The notes beneath the pieces are model-generated. The model saw only the letters and a list, made by a program, of their open reading frames with translations. It was not told where the DNA came from and did not search any database. From the NCBI GenBank assembly GCA_008828725.1, contig MEHQ01003072.1, positions 225,879 to 289,878 on the forward strand: a stretch of DNA of 64,000 bases, given 5' to 3'. Source of the stretch: Saccharina japonica (lineage: Eukaryota; Sar; Phaeophyceae; Laminariales; Laminariaceae). Shown in pieces: positions 36,041 through 45,999 of this stretch; positions within the stretch are counted from its first letter, which is position 1, and each line of letters starts with the position of its first letter. The translations under genes and the position numbers were made by a program.

Positions 36041-36619
36041 AATATTGGTCAACAACAGGGCAACCACCCCGGAACGGTACATAACAAGAAATATGAAATA
36101 GAAGCCAAACAACACGCCGTCCTTAACAAAGCGCTCGAGAAGCGACAAAAGCGTCAACAGAAGAGATTCGAGGTACCTCTACGGGCAGTGTGGAACGCCG
36201 GCGAGCTTCCCCTATCGGCTCGTCTGGAGATGGAGATGGAGATAAAGGGCGAGTTGCCCGCCATCGGACTCGTCTTCGAGGACTTCAGCCCTCTCAGGAA
36301 CTGGCACCATGCGGGCAGTCCTACTGTAGACACGATGCCAACGGCAACTTTGTGGTACGAGTTCAGTTCCCTATTACGTGCGCCCTCGCTCGAGTGTACT
36401 CTAGGCTCGACAGTAGCAGTTGCCTGTCTGAGAAACAAAGTTTGCAGCTGGCTCTCACGCACTATAACGTTCGGCAGAGAATATGGGCCCCGAACCCCAG
36501 AATTGTATCAATCCGGAAGACCGTATGCTTGTTGTTTCTATGCGTTTGAAGCTAGACCAGTACAACATTCGCGATGTCAAGTAACTGGACTTCCCTCTGG
36601 GATACTGCGGCTACGCTGA
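36041..36619 (+). CDS. Uncharacterised open frame, possible exon
   Basis: A frame of 193 codons is open from 36041 to a stop at 36617-36619; the first internal ATG is at 36188. The upstream half is charged and helix-like (AKQHAVLNKALEKRQKRQQK) and the middle contains WNAGELPLSARLEMEMEIKG. A second frame over the same stretch is also open for 119 codons, so chance cannot be excluded. No known domain, no splice evidence and no neighbours with a related role. It sits between two arrays of the CCGCACCGTAGG repeat. It could be a single exon of an unknown gene or noise. Confidence 0.22.
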   Translation, partial: NIGQQQGNHPGTVHNKKYEIEAKQHAVLNKALEKRQKRQQKRFEVPLRAVWNAGELPLSARLEMEMEIKGELPAIGLVFEDFSPLRNWHHAGSPTVDTMPTATLWYEFSSLLRAPSLECTLGSTVAVACLRNKVCSWLSRTITFGREYGPRTPELYQSGRPYACCFYAFEARPVQHSRCQVTGLPSGILRLR

Positions 36620-36819
36620 CCACGGGTTTGTACGATTTATCCACACGGTGCACGCAACGACACAGTGGTTTCGTCAGTGCCCCTAAAACAAGAATAAGGA
36701 CCGTACAAAAACTCCGTTTCGTACTATTTTTTCTTACCGTTCACCGTGGAAAAAAAGCGGTGCTGGACTGTTTTACCCACGCGGAGTAAAACTACACAGA
36801 AGCAAGGACCGCTTAACGG

Positions 36820-37090
36820 GGAACCGCGCCGACGATCTCCAAGCGATATCATAGAACCGAACCGCGCCGTAAGATGCACGATATCTGAAAACCGCACCGA
36901 ATTGCCCCGTTGCATTCCTGATTTATGGAAAACGAACCAAACCGCGCCGTAGGATTTCTTCTTTGTGACGACCGCACCGAACCTCACCGTAGGTTATATC
37001 ACAACACAGAACCGCACCGTAGGATTCAAAACATCTGAAAACCGCACCTAGCCGCACCGGAAGATTTCCGATATCTGAAAACCGAACCGC
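36820..37090. repeat. CCGCACCGTAGG degenerate array 2
   Basis: Units such as AACCGCACCGTAGGATTC with TATCTGAAAACCGCACC recur at about 40-60 bp, sharing the exact words CGCACCGTAGG and ATATCTGAAAACCG with the array at 34.0 kb. Confidence 0.72.
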
Positions 37091-37536
37091 GTACGAACGC
37101 ACAACCGTCAACAACCCTGGAAAATTGGCATCCCCTAGGGTCCAACGCATATAAAACGAAACGGCCAAAATCCTGGCTAAACGCACGAAAAGAAAAACAC
37201 GATTCGGTAGCAGGTTAGCTCGGGCTCACGTAATAAATGTGCCTAAACTCAGGATCCATTTTGAAACAAAACCGTAGATTTGCGACATCCAGCTTTATCA
37301 AGTTTATACCGTATTGGAATATCGAATATGTGTAAGGCGTTTCGAAACATGGAAATATGTAACTACGCCCAATGTCAAACTATTAACCTGGGGCATCAGT
37401 CGTCAGTTCAGAAGTGCCTGGAAAAATCTTTGTAATATTCTGAGACGGGGCCATGCTTAGTTACCGCCCGGAGGTTGGCTAGAATGAATTTCCTGTGATA
37501 GGCAAGGTACCCAAAGAAATAGTTTCTGGGTATACC
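37091..37536. other. No gene seen
   Basis: Short single-copy-looking stretch up to the MITE target-site duplication. Confidence 0.4.
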
Positions 37537-37836
37537 AAGGGTGCACAAAAAAAAAAAAAAACGACACCACACACCTAGGAAGGTCAGAATGAAAAACAAA
37601 CCGGATCGCTGTGATCACAGGACGAAATGAGCAAAAAACATTTTTTTTTCGTTTTTTGTTCCCTTTTTTTTACTTGGTTTTAGAGACCCCCCCATATTTT
37701 TTTTTCGNCGGGCGGGGGGGGGGGGTGATAAAAAAACTTGACTTATTGTTTTCTGGGATCACAACGGTCCGGTTTCTTCCCTTCAATATAGGGGGGGGGG
37801 TGTGTGGTGTCGATAACTTTTTTTTTGTGCACCCTT
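37537..37836. mobile_element. Mutator-like MITE, 9-bp TSD, copy 2
   Basis: Inverted relative to the copy at 23775. The ends are AAGGGTGCAC and GTGCACCCTT. A perfect 9-bp target-site duplication GGGTATACC lies at 37528-37536 and 37837-37845. The inside contains GGTCAGAATGAAAAACAAAC, GTGATCACAG, a long A/T-run and G-run region with TAGAGACCCCCC and one N at 37708, probably a homopolymer assembly problem. No coding capacity. Confidence 0.9.
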
Positions 37837-37892
37837 GGGTATACCTCGAATTTTCTATGATCTACACATACAAAACACCTATCCCTGATTTG

Positions 37893-40766
37893 ATACGCAA
37901 AACATAGTACCACAAGATGTGCTTGTGTGCGGCATTCGCTAGATGGGGGGTATATATGGGGCACTTAGCGGCACAAAATAGTAGGAAACTTCGCACCCCA
38001 ACGCGTAGCCCACAATCGTCTGGAGCGGATACGACGTACGAGGAGACATGCGGCGTTTCGGGAAGATGCTATTGTGCTCCGTTTTCGACACAACAAGAGT
38101 GGCTAGTAGTTGATATCCAGAAATTGCCTTTGAATGTACATTATACTTGTAGTCCGAACTTGAAAATCTACCGCCTTTGCCGAGGCAAAAGTAGAGTTTG
38201 AACAAGACGAATGCACATGTCGCACTACCAAATGTCAGATAACTATACCCGCCGATTTTCATCGTCTAGGCGCAAATACTTTCTAGGTGTACACCAAAGG
38301 GGTCTTCAACTAGGGAGCTAACGATTGCAGTTTCACGCAATGTGTAGTTTCCCATGTTTTTCTATGATACACTAGTCTGTGGGGTCGGGCCGTGCGGTTG
38401 GGCGTCTGTCTTGGTTTGCGAATGTATATCATTGTCCTGTATTGATTGAGCTATATGCCTACATGACGCTGCCGAATCAACTACATTGGGGGGCCTATTC
38501 ATTGAAGGTGGGCGCTTGACGAAATCATACATGTTACTCCCAGCTTGCATGAGCTATTAAACCCAAGGGGAGTTTTTGTCGAAAGGCGCATCGACTCAAT
38601 GTGAATAGTATAGTACTTGTCTTGATTTGTTTGGAACAGCGTGTACAAGTTGGAACGCAATTTATCTTGACGCGATTGAACGGTGTTTCTGGCATGTATT
38701 CAACAGTGAGCGGGCCTGGATGTGTCAAGTAAGGAGAACATGCCTAATTTAATTCCCCATATACCTCGACACCCATACATTATCCTCGAGTGTCCATAGC
38801 TAGCTTTAGAATACCTTCAGATACGTTTTTGCCATTTTCGTACTCTTTTAAATTGTTTCTAATGCGCTCTCCAGTCTACGTGCCATGCATTGTTCCTGGC
38901 ATTAGTTGATTTCAAAGATATACGAGATGGTATTTTACATCAACGTTAGCAACACTACCCTCGCGAATTGGTACACACTGCAGTGCACGTCTGATACCTT
39001 ACACTTTTGCTCTCTTCATTCGACGTCATGTTCGTTTTTTTTGTGACTATCGTCCTCGTATTCATCGCCTACACTCCAACATGGGTTTGTGTCGAAGTTA
39101 TCGCCATCTCGTCCCTAAACTGTCGACTAGCCTACAATCTCTGTCGCACAGTCGTGAATATTTGCTCACCTCCGTTCGCGCTTGCTGAATTTTTCGTAAA
39201 ATCCAGGCTGCCGTTGAAATAGACATTCGACCCCCACGAGCACACGGCGCCTGGGTGTGAACAAGTACAATGACAGGCGGGATAGGGAAATGTGTGGTTT
39301 AGCGGACCTTCTCCTCCTTGCGAAAAGACAAACGAGTGTGTTCGTCACGCAACAGGTAGACGGTGGTGGGTGAAAATTTACTCCATGATATATGTTGCTC
39401 CGCACATTCTCGTTGGCAGAGGACACGTCTGAGGGGAAGTGGTCAACTTCATAGCGTTACTTTGTAGCCGCTCAGGATATACCGGCCACGTGACTCCCTT
39501 AGCTGTTCGTAGTTCCATATTTTCACGACTATTTTGTTTCGCGATGGGCACCACCATTTGATCTATTGTCTACGCCGCGCCAAACAATCAGTTTCAATTC
39601 TTCCTGTGTAGTGAGTGAGGTACTTTTCCACCCCCCCGATTGGAGAAAACGCCTTATCGACAACGGGTGTATCCCTCGTACCATAGCACATGTCCCGTGG
39701 AAACTCTGCGCAGATTTTGACGTGCGTGTGTTCGTGTTTTCGATACATGTTGTTTTGTATTCGCGCCGAATAATTCGTCACATAAACCTCGCCGCTAAAG
39801 GCATGTCGTGAACACGACGTCATACTGATGGCGACCCCAACGTAACGTACGTCGGCTAGGATGCAGGTTGTTTAGTTGAGAGGGGTTGATGTTAAGGCCA
39901 GTAACAAGGCGAAGGGGGAGACGAAAGTACCTCCACACCAAGGTGCAAAGGAGTGAAGGCGTTTTGACGAAGGGGGTAGGGTCAAACTTCAAACGGGGTG
40001 AGGGTTGGTCGTGCTGGGATTCCCGCGGCTGTATTCGATAGTTATGTAATTGCGTTGTTTAAGCGGTTGTCGAATATAGCAGCTTGGCCGCGGCCTAGGC
40101 GCCACTCACACGGTGGGGGTTAAATATGCCAATGAAATATAACACGTGAAATACCGACCATACCCACAGGGATTTGTTTCCGTGGCGCGTCCAAATTTGA
40201 TCCGGTAACGGCTGTACTCAATGCGGTAACGGCTGTACGCCACAGTGTTTATAACATTATCAACGGAGAGAGGATGCGTGCCCAGCGACACCGGGCGTCT
40301 TGCTTGAAGGACATACTTCATCAACGCCAGATATGTTGTTCGGGGTAAGTGTAGCGAGCAGAAATTATTGGACACAGTCGGTACGGAGCTTGTCGAGTGG
40401 AATCGTTGCATTTGAGTTTCAGACGATGTAGCGAATATGCGGGGTGTCTACGCGCGGTGTGGACGAATGTGTAGAAGGTATGTATTTTATATGGCGTGTC
40501 GAGCCGTTTTCGCTGTGAAATCCGATATCTGCGAGGTGCTGTACTTGCCTTGCAACAGTCGCGTGCCCTGCTGAGGGACTACCCTATACACTAACTCTGG
40601 ACGCAAGAACGTGCTACTCGTAGTCGTTTGATGACAATTTTAATTCGCCTAAAGGTCGCCCCAAATACCGGAGGAGACAAGCCCATTCGTGAACAAGTCA
40701 CGCCAAAGTCACAGGCCGTCACCGCCGGCGAGGCAACCTTAGCCAAAGTTTACACTCGCAATTGAA
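37893..40766. repeat. Segmental duplication block A, copy 1
   Basis: Collinear by eye with 59455-62180 at perhaps 60-65% identity. Shared anchors in order include GGGTATATATGGGGCACTTAGCGGCAC against GGGTATTTAGCGGCAC, AACTAGGGAGCTAACGA against AACTAGGGAAGTAACGA, TAGTCTGTGGGGTCGGGC against TAGTCTGTGGGGTTGGGC, the PMP exon, and ACGTCGGCTAGGATGCAGGTTG against ACGTCGGTTAGGATACAGGTTG. The block ends where the LTR element is inserted. Beyond the PMP exon no exon was confidently identified. Confidence 0.7.
39170..39250 (-). CDS. PMP-repeat exon (81 nt, phase 1-1), block A copy 1
   Basis: Between acceptor CACCCAG and donor GTGAGC on the minus strand, 81 nt start and end in phase 1 and encode GAVCSWGSNVYFNG followed by SLDFTKNSASANGG. 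The pattern GAV...NVxFNG...FxxNSAxxxGG is shared with the exon at 60701-60781. Frame, length and both splice sites are kept although surrounding DNA has diverged strongly, which suggests past selection. No partner exons could be fixed in the block. Confidence 0.6.
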
Positions 40767-40771
40767 CACGG

Positions 40772-41374
40772 TGTTAGCTTATGGATGTTTAGATCCATGC
40801 GTATATATATTGTGATGTGCAGTCACTACGCACTGATGCGAGTATATGGGTATCTTAGTCTAGATATTCGGGTAATTCCAATATGCGGATATATTGCGAG
40901 TTTGTCTTATTCGTAGTGCGCTGTATTGTATGCCCAAAGCATCTTCACCAGGAACGATGCTGAGAACGTTGCTAGAACGGTACTATAACGTTTGTAGAGA
41001 ACATTACAGGGAACAGACAGACTACGGTAGAATGTAACTGTCCGTAGCATGGGCATTGTACCGAGATGATCAGGTGCAGGCATCCCCCACCTTGATCTCT
41101 CTACTCTACTCTACTCTACTCTACTCTACTCCTCTTCCCTTTCATCTCCTCTTCTCTACTTTACTCCTTTCTTATCTCTTCTCCGCTTCTCTCCTCTTCT
41201 TCTTTTTCCATTGATCTCCCTGAGATCAATCTCCTTTCCAATATGGCCAAATAAGCGCCTTTCCAAACAATGCCTTTTTTTCTTCCACACAAGTGATATT
41301 CACAGGCACTTCGGTGCCACCTCTGCTATCTCTCTCTGCAGAGACAGAGCCTCGACACACGGGTCATTCTTTCA
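40772..41374 (+). repeat. 5' LTR of the non-autonomous element
   Basis: Contains a TATA-like TATATATATTG near 40801, a CTACT pentanucleotide run near 41097-41130, C/T-rich DNA and the perfect palindrome ATTGATCTCCCTGAGATCAAT (41210-41230). Confidence 0.88.
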
Positions 41375-41390
41375 GGTTATGAGTCTCGAG
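41375..41390 (+). promoter_or_regulatory. Primer binding site (half tRNA-Met type)
   Basis: GGTTATGAGTCTCGAG abuts the LTR end. Its complement CTCGAGACTCATAACC carries a CAT anticodon in a CTCATAA loop, matching internal priming by a cleaved initiator tRNA rather than by a tRNA 3' end. Confidence 0.65.
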
Positions 41391-43399
41391 TTTGGTCTAC
41401 GCACCGGCTGGTACCACGTTCTACATTCGAAGAAATTTCAAGTTTTCCATTGCGGAGGAAAACGGTTCTTGCTCCGAAAATCAGACGATCCTTATCTACC
41501 CGACAGCATCGACATCGACTCTCATCATCGAGTTTAATCAAGCTCGTTCAACAGGGTTCCTACAAGGAGTACTGCCTTCACGATTGTACGCGTGAGGCAG
41601 GTAAGGAGACTGCTGTCACGCTTTTACGCGGATAGCATATACGAGTAATGAGTCCGGTTTCACGCTCTTCTGCGGGGAACTCGTACTCGTACATTCAACA
41701 TCGTTTTCCCGCCGTTAGTACAAAAATAAGCCACCGACTATTTTTGCAAAAACACACGCAAAGCTTTGTTTTCGATACTATCATACTTTGAAGCTGTAAG
41801 TGCGAAACAAGTCACAAAACTTTTTCTGCTCATCACACGCGAAGCAAGTTCCAGACTACTTCCATGCTGTAAAGCACGAAGAAATGTTACAAGTCTTCTG
41901 TTTCTCCGCCATCACCACTAAAGTTAGTTTCGAGCCGACTTCACGCGGAAGTACGACTTAAGACTCGGAAGGAGAAATCATCCTCGTCCATTCTGTATAG
42001 GGGAGAAGGTAAACAGACTTGGCATCACGCAGCCAGACCGTGGATAAAATCGGCTACTTAGCCTGCCACGGGAGTCAACTCCTGTCGGTTTATCTGCTAC
42101 TATCAGCTTGACACAGGGGCAACACCTCTTGTTTACAAGGAGCTAGCACCTCCGGCATCATCGGAGTTCGAGTTCTTCATCTGCTACCTAAGACAACTGC
42201 TGAGCTTCGCCATCATCATCATCGTTGATTACAGAAGGTATCCTCAGCGCTTCATTTTCGCAGCCTCTTCAGTTTATGTCACCAGGGTCTACATCTACTT
42301 CGACTACTGCTGCACGAGCTGCAACATCACTGCTTCGAGAAGGTATCGACACCTACGACTAGTGCAGCAACAGTAGTCCAGCGGCTTCTCCTCATCATTC
42401 TTCATGTTATCTGCAGCAATTCATTCAAATTTTTATTTTCAAGCTTTTCTTTAAGGATCGGAGGCGATATAATCAACGTCTACATGCTCACCAGGGTTCA
42501 GCTCCACAGCAACACCACCGAAGCGTTCATGAAGCAGCTGGCTATCACCATCTCCAGCGCATTGGGGAATAGCTACATATTCGGCGACATCTTTGCTAAA
42601 ACATTCACACTGCTCTGGGGGGAGTTTGCTGATTTTTCGCAAACCAGGGAGTTGCAATATTGTTTTGTTGCATTCCTGGTGATTTTTTATATTGCACCGC
42701 AACAAGCGGATCAACCGCGACAACACGTACCGGCACTCGAACACTTCGAGCAACACGGCCCAGCACACGTTACGGACTAACTACGGGGACAGGTCTTGAC
42801 CCCCTCTTCAGGTCGATATCGTCATCATCAACATCATATCACAGCTTCTACACGTACATATTTTGGTCTGCTCTTGTTCGTATTAGTCCCTACCAACAAC
42901 AGGATCACCAATATCGTCAGCAGCACAACTTCTTTCCAACTACTACTACTACATGTTCAGCAAGGTCTACGCAACAACAGCACGGAAACGAAGATCGGCA
43001 TCACCTTGAGCAGAATCAACCAAGTACTACAGCTGTATTGTACTGCTGTATGTTGCTCTTTTCTGTCTTATCTTCATCTTGGTTTTCGTGGGGGAGTACT
43101 TTTTTACGTATATTTTCATACTTTTCCTCTGTTGGCTTCGCTGTATGCAGAGTATTTTCACACGAGTACGTTTTATGTAATATCAAACATGATGCGCACT
43201 GCTGTATACCGTCAAGGATAAACATATGCCTTGTTATTAGTTGTTCCTTAGCTTTCCACAGCTTTCTTTTCTTTGAATACGAATCCTAAATACACACTCA
43301 CCATGCTGATTTGTATTACACACATATCAGTGTAAAGCTGGACACATACATGTATACGTCCACGTTTTCTTTTCGATTTCGTTCGATTTCTTAGTCCCA

Positions 43400-44356
43400 G
43401 GATCTATTGGGGGGGCGTAGCACAAGTGCAGTAGACACTTTCTTACGTTTCCTTTGCTAGGATATAGCTCGCTGGCCATCACCACAGCACCACGAGTGTT
43501 TTTCGCAAAACGATTACGCCCAACCTAGTTTATTGCCGTACTATCTGTACTCCTAATCGTATTGCGAGTACGTACGTACATAAATGTACACAACGGAATA
43601 GTAGGCTTTTCCGCTGTACTGGACGAATGTCATCAATTTCTACTTCAATTTCATGTTGCTCTAGGTATCCATTCGGGGGCGCGTTGAACACTCACTGGAC
43701 GGGTTGACTCTTATTTTCTAGGGTATACATCGCTGTATTCACACCACGGTCTGTGTTCTTCTTTGACTTTGCTTACACCAGGTACTACTCTATAGGATCC
43801 ATATGAGTACGTACGCACGTCTATACTCTAGACTGGACGCACGTCACAGTTTTTTCAAATGTGTTTTCAACTATTCGACGTTGATTGCTGGACAAATGAG
43901 TATTCAGACGTACTGGTACACACAGTAAATCATTGTTATTTCGTATGGGTACACACCCACCGACGTTCTTTGTCTCTGCAAGTTTACGTACTATTCTCGT
44001 AGCTCTTATATGGTAGCATTCAATTGAGGGGGCGGGTTGCAAGTACAGCAGATAACCTTCTACGCTCTTCATTGTTGGTTATGACTCAGTGGTCATGCAC
44101 TATGACTCAGTAGTCATGCACAACCACGATTAGCTTTTCTGACACGAGTACAACCATATTGCCACCGTCATCACACGGGACTGAATATGTAGTGAAATGT
44201 GTGTTTACTGTTTCCCATATCGCCGCTGCATTCGCGCAGGACTGAATATGTTGTATGTACCATTCTTTCATTTTTCATTCGTTCATTTTGATTTTTGAGT
44301 GCCAGGTTTCTACACCGTAGGCGTTACTCTAGCTGCTGACTTTCATCACGGGGGCG
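43400..44356 (+). repeat. Repeated G-rich boxes before the 3' LTR
   Basis: GGGGGGGCGTAGCACAAGTGC (43405), TTCGGGGGCGCGTTG (43674), GAGGGGGCGGGTTGCAAGTACA (44026) and ACGGGGGCG (44348) recur at about 270-350 bp with similar flanks, suggesting a decayed tandem duplication of the polypurine-tract region. No gene. Confidence 0.45.
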
Positions 44357-44942
44357 TGTTAGCATATGAACGTTGAGATCCATGTGTATCTATATTGTGA
44401 TGTGCAGTCACTACGCACTGATACGAGTATATCAGTATTATAGTCTAGATATTCGGATAATTGCAACATGCGGATATATTACGAGTTTGTCTTACTCGTA
44501 GTGCGCTGTATTGTATGCCCAAAGCATCGTCACCAGGAACGATGCCGATAACGTTGCTAGAACGTTACTATAACGTTGTAGGGGACATTACAGGGAACAG
44601 TATAGACTACGGTAGAAAGTAACTGTCCGTAGCATGGGCATTGTACCGAGATGACCAGGTGCAGGCATCCCCCACTTCGATCACTCTACTCTACTCCTCT
44701 TCCTTTTTCTCTCCTCTTCTCTACTCTACTCCTCTCTTCTCTCTTTTCCTCTTCTCTTTTCTTCTTCCTTTTCCATTGATCTCCCTGAGATCAATCTCCT
44801 TTCCAATATGGCCAAATAAGCGCCTTTTCAAACCATGATTTGTTTCTTCCACACAAGTGATCTTCGCAGACACGTCGGTTCCACCTCGGCCATCTCTCTC
44901 TGCAGACAGAGACAAAGCCTTGACACACGTGTCATTATTTCA
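44357..44942 (+). repeat. 3' LTR of the non-autonomous element
   Basis: Aligns to the 5' LTR throughout. The ATTGATCTCCCTGAGATCAAT palindrome is kept at 44775-44795. Confidence 0.88.
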
Positions 44943-44984
44943 CACGGCTGTTCAACACCCCTCGGACTACATGCCACGTTTACC

Positions 44985-45850
44985 ATACTTCGTCTAATAT
45001 GTGCACTTTTCGGTAAGAGGGAAATCTAAGTACAAGTATAATCGGATGGGAAACATACACAACTTTGATACAATATGTCGTCTTTCCGTCGGTAGTGTCG
45101 AACAAGAGATACAGGGTATCGTCTAATATATGAACTTTTCAGTAACAGGGAAACTCTGATACAAGTACGTGTAGATGGAAGACCCCCCCGTTCGATGCAG
45201 CGTATCGCCTTTTCGTCAGTTGTATCGAACATGCGGTACAGAGTATCGGAATACATGCTTCGTCTACAGTAGCGTATGCACTGTTCGGCAAGAGGGAAAC
45301 CTAAGCACAAGTAAGTATGTGTGAATGGGAAACAAACACACTTTCGATACAGTGTATCGTCTTTCCGTCGGTAGTATCGAGAACGAGATACAGGGCGACG
45401 TCAAATAGATGCACGTTTAGGTTCTAGGAACCCCAATACAAGTACGTGTGAATGGGAGCCCCGCCCCCCGTTCTATACTGTGTGTGGTCGTTTCGTCCTA
45501 TGTATCGAAGAAGCGATACAGGGTATCGGAATACATGGCACGTCATATGTTCGTCAAGTATATGCACGTTTCAGTAACAGGGAAACCCCGATACAAGTAT
45601 GTGTGGATGGAAGACGCTCCCGTTTTCGATATAGTGTATCGACGTTTATTCAGTAGTATCGAACAAGCGATACCAAGTATTGGAAGACATGCCACGTTTC
45701 CCAAGTTTCGTGTAATATATGCACGTTTCGGTAAGATGGGAACCGCGTAGACGTATAAGTGGGTGGGAGACCCCCCTCCCTTCGATACAATATATCGTCT
45801 TTAGGCCGATCGTATCGAACAGATGATATAAGGTGTCGCTTTGAAGTCGG
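44985..45850 (+). repeat. Minisatellite, six units of about 130-160 bp
   Basis: Anchors CGTCTAATATGTGCAC, CGTCTAATATATGAAC, CGTCTACAGTAGCGTATGCAC, CGTCAAATAGATGCAC, CGTCAAGTATATGCAC and CGTGTAATATATGCAC lie near 44988, 45121, 45262, 45391, 45552 and 45711. Each unit continues with GTAACAGGGAAAC, ATACAAGTACGTGTG, GATACAGTGTATCG and TATCGAACAAGCGATAC. Minus-strand frames here are artefacts. Confidence 0.82.
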
Positions 45851-45999
45851 AACCGCAGACATGAGTACCGATCGTAAGAGGAAGGATTATAAATGGTGGC
45901 TTTTCCTTTCATGGAGGGGGTGGCTCCCTTTGTAGGGGGTCTCTCATTCTGAGGGGGGGTCTTCATTCGTAGGGGGGGCTCCTATATTACGTTACACCC

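Larger units (their letters stand above)
40772..44942 (+). mobile_element. Non-autonomous LTR retrotransposon, half-tRNA-Met primer type
   Basis: LTRs at 40772-41374 (603 bp) and 44357-44942 (586 bp) begin TGTTAG and end TTTCA. The target-site duplication is perfect: CACGG at 40767-40771 and 44943-44947. The LTRs differ by roughly 9% by eye, so the insertion is old. Directly after the 5' LTR, GGTTATGAGTCTCGAG (41375-41390) is complementary to a tRNA anticodon arm containing CTCATAA, that is an initiator-Met-type half tRNA as used by Drosophila copia. A G-rich tract (ACGGGGGCG) precedes the 3' LTR. The 3-kb interior encodes no recognisable gag or pol, so it must have relied on proteins from another element. 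Confidence 0.88.

Noticed and set aside
42451-43289. Gag or envelope-like gene inside the 40.8-44.9 kb element
   Set aside because: Frames of 100-209 codons lack zinc knuckle, protease, integrase or polymerase motifs and overlap on both strands.
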